Shown here in pieces: positions 34,942 to 43,894 of a DNA stretch of 64,000 nucleotides (position 1 is its first letter; each line of letters opens with the position of its first letter). A program made the position numbers and the translations under genes. Source of the stretch: Acidiferrum sp963757145 (GTDB lineage Bacteria > Acidobacteriota > Terriglobia > Acidiferrales > UBA7541); NCBI GenBank assembly GCA_963757145.1, contig CAVWQK010000001.1:366770-430769 (forward strand). The letters are read 5' to 3'. Under the pieces are notes generated by a model that had not been told where the DNA came from, ran no database searches, and saw only the letters and a list, made by a program, of their open reading frames with translations.

Positions 34942-36111
34942 TTATAGTTGGTTTGGATTGCTGGAGTTAGGAGTGTTCGGAACTTTGGACGTGAGCTTTC
35001 GCAGCACAAATTCCTGCATCAAGTTGAAGACCGCAGTGCTTGCGATGCTCATCGCGGTATTTTCGAAGGTTAGTGCGGGTCCATGGCGATCGCTTGCCGG
35101 ATAGTACAGATTCGAGATGCTGCCTGCGGCCAGGCTTCCGATAATTCCCGAATAATTTATCTGCCAGTGACCGTTGTCTCCTCTGCAAATCACCGCATTC
35201 GCTAGCGCGTATCGGACTCTAGATTTCGTGCTTCCTGTCCCCTTGTATAAATAACGAGGGTCTTGTTTGAAAATGGAGGGGAACACAGCACTGCCCAGGA
35301 AGTTGCTGATAGTGAAATCCGCATAGGCAGCACCAAAGCGTTTTGCATAACCTTGCGCCCCTTGTCCATATCCACTGAATTCATTTCGCGCTTGCTGCAT
35401 GCCCGCTGCCTGTCCAGCCAAGAGGATTGAGACAGGATCGATGGTCAGCCTCCAGGCCAGGTTAAGTTTTTGCTTGGGCGATAGTGGCGCCGCGTTGGGG
35501 GCGTAGCTGACATAAAAATTTGGAATGACGCCGAGCACGCGCTGCTTCTCTTCATCCTTCATCTGTTCTTGCGCGATTTCGGTGATCGAGAGTCCGACAT
35601 GAACTTCAGTAACGTTTGTCGCAAGAACCATTGAGACCTGCGGCGCCGTGAAGTTCTCACCAGACTCCAAAACCCCTGTGGAAGTATGCTCTGCGAAGCC
35701 CTCCGAGGTGATCACCAGCTGAAATGAGCCGGGCGCTACGTTCGTAAACGTGAATTGCCCGTTTTCGCTAGACGTAATTTCCTGGCTCACCGATTGACCT
35801 TCTTGCATGAGCTTCACGTTGGCCCCGGCCACAGCTACTCCATCCTGGCCAACCACGCTGCCAGTAATGGTTCCGGGCGCTTTCTGCTGGTCTTCTAGCG
35901 CGTCGATGGCCATTTTAGGTATAGGGGAATTGGGTGGATTATTCTCTCCAGCCAGACGGATGGGTGATTGTTCCGTTTGCGCTGGAGAGGGAAGACTGCA
36001 AGTCAGAACGATCAGGCCGAACAAAGCCAAACGCAACCGGAAGGAAATAAAAAATAAGCCGGCAATGCGGCTCGCGTAGGCCATGGTGGACATGACTTTC
36101 CTAGCACTCAC
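34942..36111 (-). CDS. Exported carboxypeptidase-regulatory-domain envelope protein
   Basis: 389 residues with a signal peptide (FRLRLALFGLIVLTCSLPSP). One carboxypeptidase-regulatory beta-sandwich (APGTITGSVVGQDGVAVAGA ... GQFTFTNVAPGSFQLVITSE) covers about 75-165, followed by a region typical of an acidobacterial family (RVLGVIPNFYVSYAPNAAPL ... FPSIFKQDPRYLYKGTGSTK ... YPASDRHGPALTFENTA). It lacks a TonB barrel, so it is an outer-membrane or periplasmic companion of unknown role. On the same strand as the next gene (36281-37894). Confidence 0.7.
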   Translation of the reverse strand: MSARKVMSTMAYASRIAGLFFISFRLRLALFGLIVLTCSLPSPAQTEQSPIRLAGENNPPNSPIPKMAIDALEDQQKAPGTITGSVVGQDGVAVAGANVKLMQEGQSVSQEITSSENGQFTFTNVAPGSFQLVITSEGFAEHTSTGVLESGENFTAPQVSMVLATNVTEVHVGLSITEIAQEQMKDEEKQRVLGVIPNFYVSYAPNAAPLSPKQKLNLAWRLTIDPVSILLAGQAAGMQQARNEFSGYGQGAQGYAKRFGAAYADFTISNFLGSAVFPSIFKQDPRYLYKGTGSTKSRVRYALANAVICRGDNGHWQINYSGIIGSLAAGSISNLYYPASDRHGPALTFENTAMSIASTAVFNLMQEFVLRKLTSKVPNTPNSSNPNQL

Positions 36112-36280
36112 CCAATTTCATGCAAAGCTAGGATGGCGGATGGTTGGCTAGGGCCAACTGGTATTTCTTGCAGTGCCTCTGTCGGGGCAAGCAGCCGCTA
36201 AGATCGCAAGGGGCTGGCGGCTGGAAATCGCCACTTTGGCCTTGGAGCCATAGGCCGTTACCCCTCGCCTGATGGCCGCA

Positions 36281-37894
36281 TTACCAGGTGCCAATTCGCA
36301 AGATAGCTTCCGTCGTGAAGCGAATTCCGTTCTGGGGGTGAATCATGTTCACATCACCCATCCAGGTGTGCGTGTACTGCAGGTTGACGACCCGCCACGC
36401 AAACGCCCGGGTGAAAACAACATCCATCCCACCGCCGGCGGCCACGCTAACTCCATTGCTTGCCGTTTCCACGGACCAATCGCTACGCTTTGGATAGTGC
36501 GGCAGCGAACCCTCGCCGCTATTCCATTCCTTCAGCAACTGCGCACGCAATGCGTCATTGTCTACTTCGTAGGTCACCTTTCGTCCGCCAAACAAGAATT
36601 CGGCATACGGCGAAAAACGCTGAGACGCTCGCGGTGTCCACCTTGGTCCGGCGCCATAGAACAACGAATCGCCACTCTGGTTTGAGGTTGGAAAATGCGT
36701 GACCAGACAGCCGTTTACTTCGACGACGATCTGGAGAGTCGGACTGACACGTGACGCGCCAGAACCTCCTCCCCCTACGCACTTGCCGCCACCTAGAAAA
36801 GTTTCATAGTAGGGATACGCAGACAGCTCGATCGGTGCTTCCTTTGGATACTTGTGTACGAATTCTACGCCACTGGCATCTGTAGGTCGGCGTACGAAGG
36901 TAAAAGGCTTTTCCCCGGTTCCGTCTTTGTACGCCTTCACGAGTTCCTTGCGGACCTCGTAGTTATTGCCGCGGAACAGTCCAATGCGCGTATCACGCCG
37001 CCAAGGCACTTGGAAGGCCATGATGTAGGCAAACGTCCTGCCAGGATTTAAGAAACTCCTAGCCAGGATAATAATCGCGCGATTGGTTGTGCGGTTTTCC
37101 AAACCCATGACCAGGTAGCGGTCTGCCGCGTCCTCGGCGATCATGGTTAGGGCGCCGAGCGTCGGCGTATCCACCAGGGTGATGAATCCCGGTGAAGCGT
37201 GCAGCATCACGTTCCCGATGGACGCCTCGCTGACGGGTCCAATTTTCCACTGCGTGTGCCACACCGCCGACCAGGCCATCGAACGAAGCACACTCACAAA
37301 GTAATCTCGGCCGTCCCCCCATTGCACATTTTGGAATTTCGGGTCGTTCTGGCGCAGGGTGAAACCAAAAATCGAACCTTCTATTGGGTGGCCAACGTAG
37401 GGAGCCATAAAGGTATCGCTGTCGCTCCACCCGCGAAGTTCACTGACCGAATCGGCGTAGTTTCTATACCAATGACCGTTCAGTGTGTCTCGGGTCCCCG
37501 CTTCGGTCGTGATGTTGAAAGTGTGCATCACTCCAGTGAAAAGGAGGGACTCCGCGATAGCCGGGATCCAGTGGATGCCTCTCTTCGAGTCCGACGGCCT
37601 GACTGGCTGGACAAAGCTGTCAGCATTCAGTCTTGCGTCCCACCTCTGAGGAATATCCAGAGCCCTGTAGGCTGGTACATCCGCAAAGACGCAGCATCGG
37701 GTCGCCCCAATCATCCCCGGAGTATCTGACACGGACTCTGGACTCTCATCGAAAAAAGCAATGCTGGATGGATCAAACAACACGTTGCCCGTCCGATTGC
37801 TTGCGTCGAAAAATGACTGAGCTGCAGTGGGAATCTGTCGGAAGAAAAGAGCCAACACTCCGAAGGCAACTAGCTTTCTCGTGGATCCGTTCAT
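36281..37894 (-). CDS. Acidobacterial envelope protein with C-terminal outer-membrane beta-barrel
   Basis: 537 residues with a short signal (LVAFGVLALFFRQIPTAAQS). The N-terminal half (ESLLFTGVMHTFNITTEAGT ... APYVGHPIEGSIFGFTLRQN) resembles membrane-embedded domains seen in a conserved acidobacterial family. The last 170 residues alternate strands (LQIVVEVNGCLVTHF, FSPYAEFLFGGRKVTYE, VSVAAGGGMDVVFTRAFAWR) and end in an aromatic residue, as for a small OmpA/OmpW-like barrel. The function is not established. It is 169 bases upstream of the 34942-36111 gene and could be co-transcribed with it. Confidence 0.65.
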   Translation of the reverse strand: MNGSTRKLVAFGVLALFFRQIPTAAQSFFDASNRTGNVLFDPSSIAFFDESPESVSDTPGMIGATRCCVFADVPAYRALDIPQRWDARLNADSFVQPVRPSDSKRGIHWIPAIAESLLFTGVMHTFNITTEAGTRDTLNGHWYRNYADSVSELRGWSDSDTFMAPYVGHPIEGSIFGFTLRQNDPKFQNVQWGDGRDYFVSVLRSMAWSAVWHTQWKIGPVSEASIGNVMLHASPGFITLVDTPTLGALTMIAEDAADRYLVMGLENRTTNRAIIILARSFLNPGRTFAYIMAFQVPWRRDTRIGLFRGNNYEVRKELVKAYKDGTGEKPFTFVRRPTDASGVEFVHKYPKEAPIELSAYPYYETFLGGGKCVGGGGSGASRVSPTLQIVVEVNGCLVTHFPTSNQSGDSLFYGAGPRWTPRASQRFSPYAEFLFGGRKVTYEVDNDALRAQLLKEWNSGEGSLPHYPKRSDWSVETASNGVSVAAGGGMDVVFTRAFAWRVVNLQYTHTWMGDVNMIHPQNGIRFTTEAILRIGTW

Positions 37895-38424
37895 GTTGGC
37901 AACCGCCGCGTGAGATTTCCCAGGCCGACGCGGCGGCTCAACCCCGCACGCTAAGGCTCACAACATCTGTACCGGGTATTCATGGTAGGGAGGCCTGGTG
38001 GTCGAGAAACTGTCATTTCTGTCAGGGTGGAACGTCTTCGACTCGGTTGTGCCGTGCGATTGAAGGCGGGACTGGCTGGTCTATCGTTCGAATTGCTGAG
38101 CAATGCTGGCTGTCTTCAAGGACAGATGCGATGCCTTATTCGCGGAATCTCGGGGGTGAACCTAAGCTGCTGTCAGTGACTGGGGGACAGCCCTCGGATT
38201 CCCGACAGTGCTGCGATTGACGCAGGGTTTGTACAATGGCACCGGGATGGGACGGAGATCACAAACTCGTCACGTCCGCTTATCCCCGCAATTTTGCCTG
38301 GATGTTTGGGAATTTGTGGGCAATGCCACTTTCAAGCTCAATCACTTTGGAATATCGTGGGACGCTAACGGAAACTTGATTGTTCCCGCCCGAATCCGCG
38401 AAGAGGTTCGGCTAATCCGGGTTC
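37895..38424. other. Intergenic, fringe of transposon debris
   Basis: A frame from 38208 reads through into the IS30 fragment but its first 70 codons match nothing known. No other protein-like signal. This is probably scrambled by past insertions. Confidence 0.3.
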
Positions 38425-38600
38425 GCGGTCTGGAGATGGCCAAGCACAAGGAGTTCACGGTAGCGACCGATGTGCAGGTCTACTTCTGCGATCCGCAGAG
38501 TCCCTGGCAACGCGGGACAAACGAAAACACGAACCTGCTGCTGCGGCAATATTTTCCGCGAGGCACGGACCTATCGCCCATATCGCAAGCAAGTAAACCT
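38425..38600 (+). mobile_element. C-terminal fragment of an IS30-family transposase
   Basis: Codons read GLEMAKHKEFTVATDVQVYF then CDPQSPWQRGTNENTNLLLR and QYFPRGTDLS, the DDE C-terminal region of IS30 transposases with its N-E-N-T-N box holding the catalytic Glu. It is fused upstream to unrelated codons and downstream to the transposase tail at 38608. Truncated on both sides. Confidence 0.75.
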
Positions 38601-38607
38601 CGAGCAA

Positions 38608-38652
38608 GTGTTGCGTCGACCCCCTGAGCCGGCAGCGCTTACGGGAGAAGTG
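38608..38652 (+). mobile_element. Transposase C-terminal tail remnant (VLRRP.EPA), copy 2
   Basis: VLRRPPEPAALTGE, directly joined to the IS30 fragment. It shares GTGTTGCGTCGACC with the copies at 19096 and 61619. Confidence 0.45.
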
Positions 38653-38710
38653 CCAGGCTTAGTGCTCCGCAAACGAGTCGGGACTTTTCAATGCTGGAAA
38701 TTCTCGCCGA

Positions 38711-39331
38711 TCAGGCGATCATTCGCGACGCGCCAGACGAGGAATCTTTGCCTGAGTTCGCGGCCTTGCGGACGACTTCCGATTCTGGAGCAAACTCGCG
38801 AATCATGGTGGCAGGAGAGCCAACGGCGGCAGGCAGGGGCTTCATGGCTTGCTGCGAAGCCTTGTGTATCAGATCCATGCGGCCGCGCACCTTGAATTTG
38901 GAGAGCAGCGAACTAACATGGAACTTGATGGTTCGCACGGATAGATTCAGTTCGCAGGCTATTTCTTTGTTGACTAGCCTGCGGAGAATGCCGTGGAGGA
39001 CTTCTTCCTCGCGACGCGTCAGTTTCACACCGGCCTTGACGTTGTGTCCGGCCTCGAGCAGCTTCTGAGCTTTTTCACTAAGGTCACGTAGGTTTTCCGG
39101 GGCTGCCGGAACCACAATCAGGTAATCGCTGGGGCATTGTCCGCGAACCATGCAGTGCATGGCCAACAGACCGGCTGCGTGGTCTACAGGCAGCTCACCA
39201 TCGGGTCCAGCTTCGACGTGGAAGTGAGCCGTTCCTGTATTCTTTTCATGAAACATATAGAAGCTGGACTCAGCGGGGGATTTATCATGAGCTAGGGGTG
39301 GGGAGACAACATTTCTACAGATTGACTTCAC
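38711..39331 (-). CDS. LuxR-type regulator with unrecognised N-terminal domain, paralogue of the 60277 gene
   Basis: About 206 residues from GTG 39331. The N-terminal 100 residues (FYMFHEKNTGTAHFHVEAGP, DGELPVDHAAGLLAMHCMVR, DYLIVVPAAPENLRDLSEKA) form a domain also present in the 60277 gene. A LuxR HTH follows (KLTRREEEVLHGILRRLVNK, ELNLSVRTIKFHVSSLLSKF). There is no receiver and no PAS motif. The second gene has the same layout, including a GTG-AAG start, so these define a two-member family here. The N-terminal domain is probably sensory (inference). The C-terminal tail is polar. Confidence 0.75.
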   Translation of the reverse strand: MKSICRNVVSPPLAHDKSPAESSFYMFHEKNTGTAHFHVEAGPDGELPVDHAAGLLAMHCMVRGQCPSDYLIVVPAAPENLRDLSEKAQKLLEAGHNVKAGVKLTRREEEVLHGILRRLVNKEIACELNLSVRTIKFHVSSLLSKFKVRGRMDLIHKASQQAMKPLPAAVGSPATMIREFAPESEVVRKAANSGKDSSSGASRMIA

Positions 39332-39337
39332 GTGCAT

Positions 39338-39693
39338 TCCTTCCTGACGTACTAGATTTTAGGGAGGGCCATGACGATTGTGGCGTCCTGTGGTGGTATC
39401 TGTCGTTGCGCCGGAGCAATCAGGAATTGTAAAGCGTCACGACGTCAGCGGAGGATGTTGTTCGTGCAATCGGATGCTGCGTAGTGATCCCGCTAACAAC
39501 GAACTCCGCGTGGAAGACGGCAGTAGTTTCACTTGAACCTATGACGGATTACCCGTTGAGCCCCGCGCGAAAATCCGGCGACTCGGAACCCATAACCTAA
39601 GTCCCGATTGATGTCTTAACGAAGCCGGCTTCGCGACGGCCCGAGTGGACTGTGCGATGTCGCCTTACAGAGCTCGGACCGAAGGAGGTTGAG
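39338..39693. other. Intergenic; no gene seen
   Basis: Between the LuxR-type gene and the IS110 fragment. The segment before 39694 may be the left end of the IS110-type element, which lacks inverted repeats by nature, so its edge cannot be defined. Confidence 0.3.
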
Positions 39694-39920
39694 ATGCGAA
39701 TTGTAGGATGTGATTTGCACGCTCGCCAGCAGACGCTGGCGATGTTGGACACCACCACCGGCGAGGTAGTGAACACGACTCTGAAGCAGGAAGGCAGCAT
39801 GGTGCGAAAGTTTTATGCCAACCTTCCACGGCCGGCGCGAGTGGGAGTCGAAGCCACCGGCTTCATGCAGTGGTTCGTGAACCTCATGGAGGAACTCGGG
39901 ATCGAATGCCTGGTGGGTCA
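39694..39920 (+). mobile_element. N-terminal fragment of an IS110-family (DEDD) transposase
   Basis: From ATG 39694 with GGAGG upstream: MRIVGCDLHARQQTLAMLDT, then TTLKQEGSMVRKFYANLPRP, VGVEATGFMQWFV and ELGIECLVGH. This is the start of the IS110/IS1111 RuvC-like domain with the first catalytic Asp (GCDLHA). At about 39920 the coding sense changes to antisense IS30. Only 75 of about 350 residues remain. Confidence 0.75.
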
Positions 39921-40404
39921 TCGGGATACTGGGTCTTCAGCTACCCAGAAATCTGCTCGGGCGACCAATCCAGAATCAGTTTACGCGCAACGATGTCGCG
40001 CAACTTGCGGTTCCCGGCGAGCAAACATCTCTTCGGGCGCAAGGCCGAAACTCAAGCTTGTCGATCTCCTCATGGGCACGATAGGCTGGCCGGCCACCAT
40101 GGCGGCGGACTTCCCGACTCACGGTGGACACAGCTCGCTCCAGGCCACTGGCGATCTCACGAATCGACGAGCCGAAAGCGATCCCTCGCGAGATGTCTTC
40201 TCGCTCGGCGAGACGGAGCGCTAGCCGCGAGCGGCGACGAGCAAGAGGAGGAATGCCGCCGCGAGGCAGTAACACGGCGCGAATGCAGCTAGGCGGCTTG
40301 TCAAAAGCGCGCCCAATCTCATGGAGGGTCTGTTCCCCCTTCCAGCGACCCCAAACGTTACGCGTCTCACTCGCAGAAAGCCCAAAACGCATTCCTGATC
40401 TCAT
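39920..40404 (-). mobile_element. N-terminal fragment of an IS30-family transposase, frameshifted
   Basis: From ATG 40404: helix-turn-helix region (RRRSRLALRLAEREDISRGI, SSIREIASGLERAVSTVSRE, VRRHGGRPAYRAH). The frame changes near 40020; the continuation GNRKLRDIVARKLILDWSPE then QISG and LKTQYPDD is in other frames until the junction at about 39920. The catalytic domain is absent. Its orientation is opposite to the C-terminal IS30 fragment at 38425, so the two are not halves of one simple copy. Confidence 0.75.
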
Positions 40405-40439
40405 GACAGCACCACCTTCAGACAGGTTTACCTCAGATG

Positions 40440-40484
40440 GTGTTGCATCGACCTGTCGAATGCACCGCGTTTATCCGGAGTCAG
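40440..40484 (+). mobile_element. Transposase C-terminal tail remnant (VLHRP.E), copy 3, diverged
   Basis: Codons VLHRPVECTAFIRSQ follow the pattern of the other tails with more changes. GTGTTGCATCGACC is shared with copies 1, 2 and 4 apart from one base. Confidence 0.35.
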
Positions 40485-40489
40485 GGATT

Positions 40490-41791
40490 TCACAGAGATT
40501 CCAAGAACACGACGATAGCTTCCTGGTCATCTCTTTTCAGTTTTTCGTATTGCTTGGTTACATGGGTCGCTTCGCCGCTATGTCGCATGATGGCGTCGCG
40601 AAATGTGAGGGACATGCCATCATGCAGTAGTCGCGGGCGTAAGCGTACTCCCCACAAAGGAGCGGTACGAATCTTGTTTCGACTGCTCTCGAAATCTTGC
40701 TTTGAGAGGTACGCCGACATCTGCTGGAAGACTTGGTGTCCATAGTGCTCGCGGGTGGCCTGCAGGATTCCGTCGCCGGTGCCAATGTCGTGCATCAGGA
40801 AATCCCCGTAAGGGTGAAAAGTTGTGGCACCGAGCGCAGCGGGAATCGTAAACATTCCGCCATTGATCTTCGTTCCGGCGGGCGCCGTGGTCAGCGTTTC
40901 GACGTGGCAGGTCGCACAGCCGATTTTATCGAAGAGTGCAAGGCCTTTCCTCGCGGCCGCGGTGCCAGCGATTTGTGCATCGCGCGCGGGGGCCTTAGTG
41001 GCGCGCATGAAGCGGGCGAAGTGGTCAATGTCGGAAAGGCTATCCGACCCTGTCTTGTCATTCGGCTCGGGGACAGCGTTGCAGAGATTGGTTACTTCAT
41101 TGGGTTGCAGACGGTTGGTGATGCCCATCTCGTTGAGGTACGCATCGCCAGCGAACGATAACAAGCTGGCGTGCTGATCTTTCCACCCGAAGCGACCTAC
41201 GCCCATCTGTCCTGGCGCTTCCACGATTGGAACATATAGAACCTGACCGCAAATTTTTCGATGCGAAGACTTGCATTGTTGCTTGGAAAGATCAACGAGG
41301 GTTTGATCGGCAATGGCCTCGACGAACCCGTCGCCCAAAACACTCAGAGACAGTCGCAGCGTCCGGATCGTCTCGGTATCCGGAACACGTTCCTGAATTT
41401 CCTTGTCTGGAAAAACGCCGTTGGGGCAAATGGCACGATCATTCACGAGAGAGCGGCCGGTGATCATCTCGGCTCCGTGAGCGATTGGGATGTCAGGATT
41501 ACGGAAGCGCCCGTCGGGCGCCCGATGGCCGACCCGCAGTTCCGTGACCTGAGACGCCCCACCGGAGACGGGATTCTGATGACACTCGCGACAGGACTGA
41601 GCGTTATATAGAGGTCCCAAGCCATCGCTGACCTGCTCGACTTCCTCGAATACCATTTGGTCGGCCTGATGTGTAGCGTCATCCACCACGCCATTGCTCT
41701 TGTTGTCGAAAGCCGAAGGAGCGTCTGGAACCGGCGGGACGGCGGACAATAGGGCAAAGGCCAAGAATGCCACTGTGATGAAGATTCTCAC
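40490..41791 (-). CDS. Di-haem oxidoreductase, DUF1111 / putative peroxidase
   Basis: 433 residues with a signal peptide (MRIFITVAFLAFALLSAV). Two c-type haem motifs are visible: CRECH (YNAQSCRECHQNP, about residue 67) and CATCH (IGCATCHVETL, about 280). The long region between them and the C-terminal APLWGVRLRPRLLHDGMSLT match the di-haem oxidoreductase family often called thiol oxidoreductase or putative cytochrome c peroxidase. It should act in the periplasm. Monocistronic, bordered by transposon debris downstream. Confidence 0.85.
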   Translation of the reverse strand: MRIFITVAFLAFALLSAVPPVPDAPSAFDNKSNGVVDDATHQADQMVFEEVEQVSDGLGPLYNAQSCRECHQNPVSGGASQVTELRVGHRAPDGRFRNPDIPIAHGAEMITGRSLVNDRAICPNGVFPDKEIQERVPDTETIRTLRLSLSVLGDGFVEAIADQTLVDLSKQQCKSSHRKICGQVLYVPIVEAPGQMGVGRFGWKDQHASLLSFAGDAYLNEMGITNRLQPNEVTNLCNAVPEPNDKTGSDSLSDIDHFARFMRATKAPARDAQIAGTAAARKGLALFDKIGCATCHVETLTTAPAGTKINGGMFTIPAALGATTFHPYGDFLMHDIGTGDGILQATREHYGHQVFQQMSAYLSKQDFESSRNKIRTAPLWGVRLRPRLLHDGMSLTFRDAIMRHSGEATHVTKQYEKLKRDDQEAIVVFLESL

Positions 41792-41887
41792 GGGTTCTCC
41801 CTTCTAAAGGGGATTTAGGAGCCAGTCTTAGGTAGTGAATACCACGTTGCCCCGGCCTGCGGCAAATACCAAAAAGCAAGAAGCTAG

Positions 41888-42205
41888 TTCAACACCAGAA
41901 CGCGCGCTCCTCGAACTTTAGACGAACTGCCTGAACACGAAAGTTTTCATGAAGTCGACAAACTCGTCGAGGGTCTTGCCAACCTCAGCCCTCAGCGGCT
42001 CCAAGGCCTGCTTGAAAACTGTCGCAGCGTTAAAGTCAAACGCCTCTTCTTCTTTTTTGCCGACCGGCACGCGCACGCATGGGCGAAACGGATCCAGAAA
42101 AAGTCCCTCGATCTCGACAAACGCAAACGCATGCTCGTCAAAGGGGGAAGACTTGACCCTGCCTATCTAATCAAGGTCCCGGAGAACCTGAATGGCGTTT
42201 CGTGA
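41888..42205 (+). pseudogene. AbiEi-type antitoxin, C-terminal fragment (type IV toxin-antitoxin relic)
   Basis: The frame is open from 41888 with no start codon at its beginning. It reads LDELPEHESFHEVDKLVEGL, SPQRLQGLLENCRSVKVKRL, FFFFADRHAHAWAKRIQKKS, and GKR-like KRKRMLVKGGRLDPAYLIKV ending PENLNGVS. The blocks SVKVKRLF, ADRH.HAW, KRMLVKGG..DP.Y and VPE are characteristic of the AbiEi antitoxin C-terminal domain. The N-terminal winged helix is gone. Its last codons overlap the start of a toxin relic by 14 bases, the usual abiEi-abiEii arrangement. Confidence 0.65.
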
Positions 42206-42287
42206 GGCATACCGCAAACAGGCCGCCCTGCTGATCCTTGCGGAGTACCCCTTGCTCCTGCTGATAGGCATTGTCGTTTGGAAGTGA
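42192..42287 (+). pseudogene. AbiEii-type toxin, N-terminal remnant
   Basis: ATG 42192 overlaps the antitoxin end. The first 15 residues MAFREAYRKQAALLI look like the start of AbiEii nucleotidyltransferase-like toxins. The sequence then diverges and stops after 31 codons, before the expected GGTA..L catalytic region. Very short, so the call depends mainly on its position. Confidence 0.45.
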
Positions 42288-42509
42288 AACAACTATCCGC
42301 ACTCGGTTCATTCACATTCCCCAAGCGCAGTACCTTGTTCTCAATGCAGATTGCCCTTTGGCGATTCGCCAGCGCCACACGCACGTTCGTCGGACGAGAG
42401 CAAAAAACCAAGGCAGGGCCTTCGGATTTGTCTTCGGAAGCAACCCAAGTCTACACGGCCTGAGCTCCAACCGGACTCTCTTCCTTCGACCTTACTTCGT
42501 TTCCGGTTT
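42288..42509. other. Intergenic; probable scar of the lost toxin gene
   Basis: No protein-like frame. It separates the AbiE remnants from the hydrolase on the opposite strand. Confidence 0.3.
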
Positions 42510-43757
42510 CTACTCTTCTTCGGGGAGCAGCGGTACGCCAAGATTGCGCGCGATCCACGGTAAGAGAACTCGCCTAAAGATGACTGGGTCGGGCCATACT
42601 TTTACTTGACGACCCAGATGGCCCCCGGACGGATTGATCCACGCTTCCTTGGGAACGTCGCCGGCCGTCATGAGCTCATAGATATCGGAAATCGGGACTT
42701 GCGTGTCTTTTACCCCGGCAATGACCAGCATGGGCGTCGTGGGCTTGCCGAGAATTCCTTGCTTCGCCAGCGACATTTTCTCGAAAACCACGGCGATGTC
42801 GTCCACAGAGTTCACATTGTCGAAAATCGCCATCAACGCGGGAACCTGGTCAAAAAGATACTCGCGATTTCCCAAGAGCGATTCTGTCAAGAATTTCCTC
42901 GTAAAGAAGAGGTCGGTCGGCGGAGACTGAACGCTGACGGCTTTCAGCCGGTCGTGTTCGACCACCGACATCTTGGTGCCCCAATAGGCTCCCCAGCTAA
43001 CGCCATGAAATGCGATCCGCGTCTTGTCTACTTCGGGTCGAGTCTGCAAATAATCGATGACGCTGGAGAACAAACGGTCCGCGGTTGGGCTCGCTTTGAT
43101 CGGACATTGCCCGGTTCCAGGGCCATCTACTGCCAGAAAACCAATCCCGTAAGGCAGGATGGCGCCAAAGCTTTCCGTCAAGTCTTCTTTCCGGCTGTCG
43201 AGTCCGTTGACCGCGATAACCATTGGCACGGGCCCTTTGGCGTTCTTCGGCAGACGTAGGTAGCCGATAATGTCGGAGCTTTCGAAAGGAATGTGCACGA
43301 TTTCCAGCGGAGGGTCTCCAAACTTCGAATGCGCCAAGAATGCTTCGATCGCCTTGGCATAGGCTTCCTTCTTTTTTGGCGACGACGGGATCGGCCATCT
43401 GCCGAACGAATATATGTGCCAAGCACGAATGAAGTCGGCGTTTGCTTTTGCAGGATCCGACTTCTGCAAAGACTTGCCTTCCGTCATGTATCGATCGGCA
43501 ACCCGCATAAACGCGGTCGCCCATTCGTCTTTGTCGCGGGTCTTGACGGAAGCGAATGCTTCCTCAACATCCGCGGGATCGAGACCGATCAGCGGATACA
43601 TCCCGGTTTGCGCGCGCTTTATGGCTTCTACTTTGATCTCTTCGATGCTTCGTTCGGGTCTTTCCTGGGCCGAAATCGAGACCGGAACGAATATCGCCGA
43701 AATCAGCAGCGTTACGGAAACCGACAAACGTCGCAGCTCCTTTTGTCTGTTTGGCAT
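42510..43757 (-). CDS. Secreted alpha/beta hydrolase, FrsA/DUF1100-like
   Basis: 415 residues. A signal peptide (LRRLSVSVTLLISAIFVPVS, then ISAQ) and a helical N-terminal domain (about 35-150) precede the hydrolase core: IIGYLRLPKNAKGPVPMVIA, GFLAVDGPGTGQ, nucleophile HGVSWGAYW (Ser), Asp in VIAGVKDTQVP and His in PSGGHLGR. The large helical N-domain plus core is the plan of 2,6-dihydroxypseudooxynicotine hydrolase and FrsA-like esterases. Substrate unknown. It lies directly downstream of the second TonB receptor on the same strand (137-base gap), so it may process an imported compound. Confidence 0.8.
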   Translation of the reverse strand: MPNRQKELRRLSVSVTLLISAIFVPVSISAQERPERSIEEIKVEAIKRAQTGMYPLIGLDPADVEEAFASVKTRDKDEWATAFMRVADRYMTEGKSLQKSDPAKANADFIRAWHIYSFGRWPIPSSPKKKEAYAKAIEAFLAHSKFGDPPLEIVHIPFESSDIIGYLRLPKNAKGPVPMVIAVNGLDSRKEDLTESFGAILPYGIGFLAVDGPGTGQCPIKASPTADRLFSSVIDYLQTRPEVDKTRIAFHGVSWGAYWGTKMSVVEHDRLKAVSVQSPPTDLFFTRKFLTESLLGNREYLFDQVPALMAIFDNVNSVDDIAVVFEKMSLAKQGILGKPTTPMLVIAGVKDTQVPISDIYELMTAGDVPKEAWINPSGGHLGRQVKVWPDPVIFRRVLLPWIARNLGVPLLPEEE

Positions 43758-43894
43758 ATCCCTTGTCCTGGCCCTTTCGACGAGTTCGGTCGCGACAAAT
43801 CATTCGAACAACGATTCACGAGGTGCGCAGTCGTTTCCCTGGTTCTACCGCAGAAATACGCTGCGTGCGTCACGGTTAAAGCACAGCAAAAAGG

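Noticed and set aside
41949..42170. 73-codon frame MKSTNSSRVLPTSALSG
   Set aside because: The neighbouring frame over the same bases gives a clear AbiEi C-terminus; this Ser-rich frame is its shadow.
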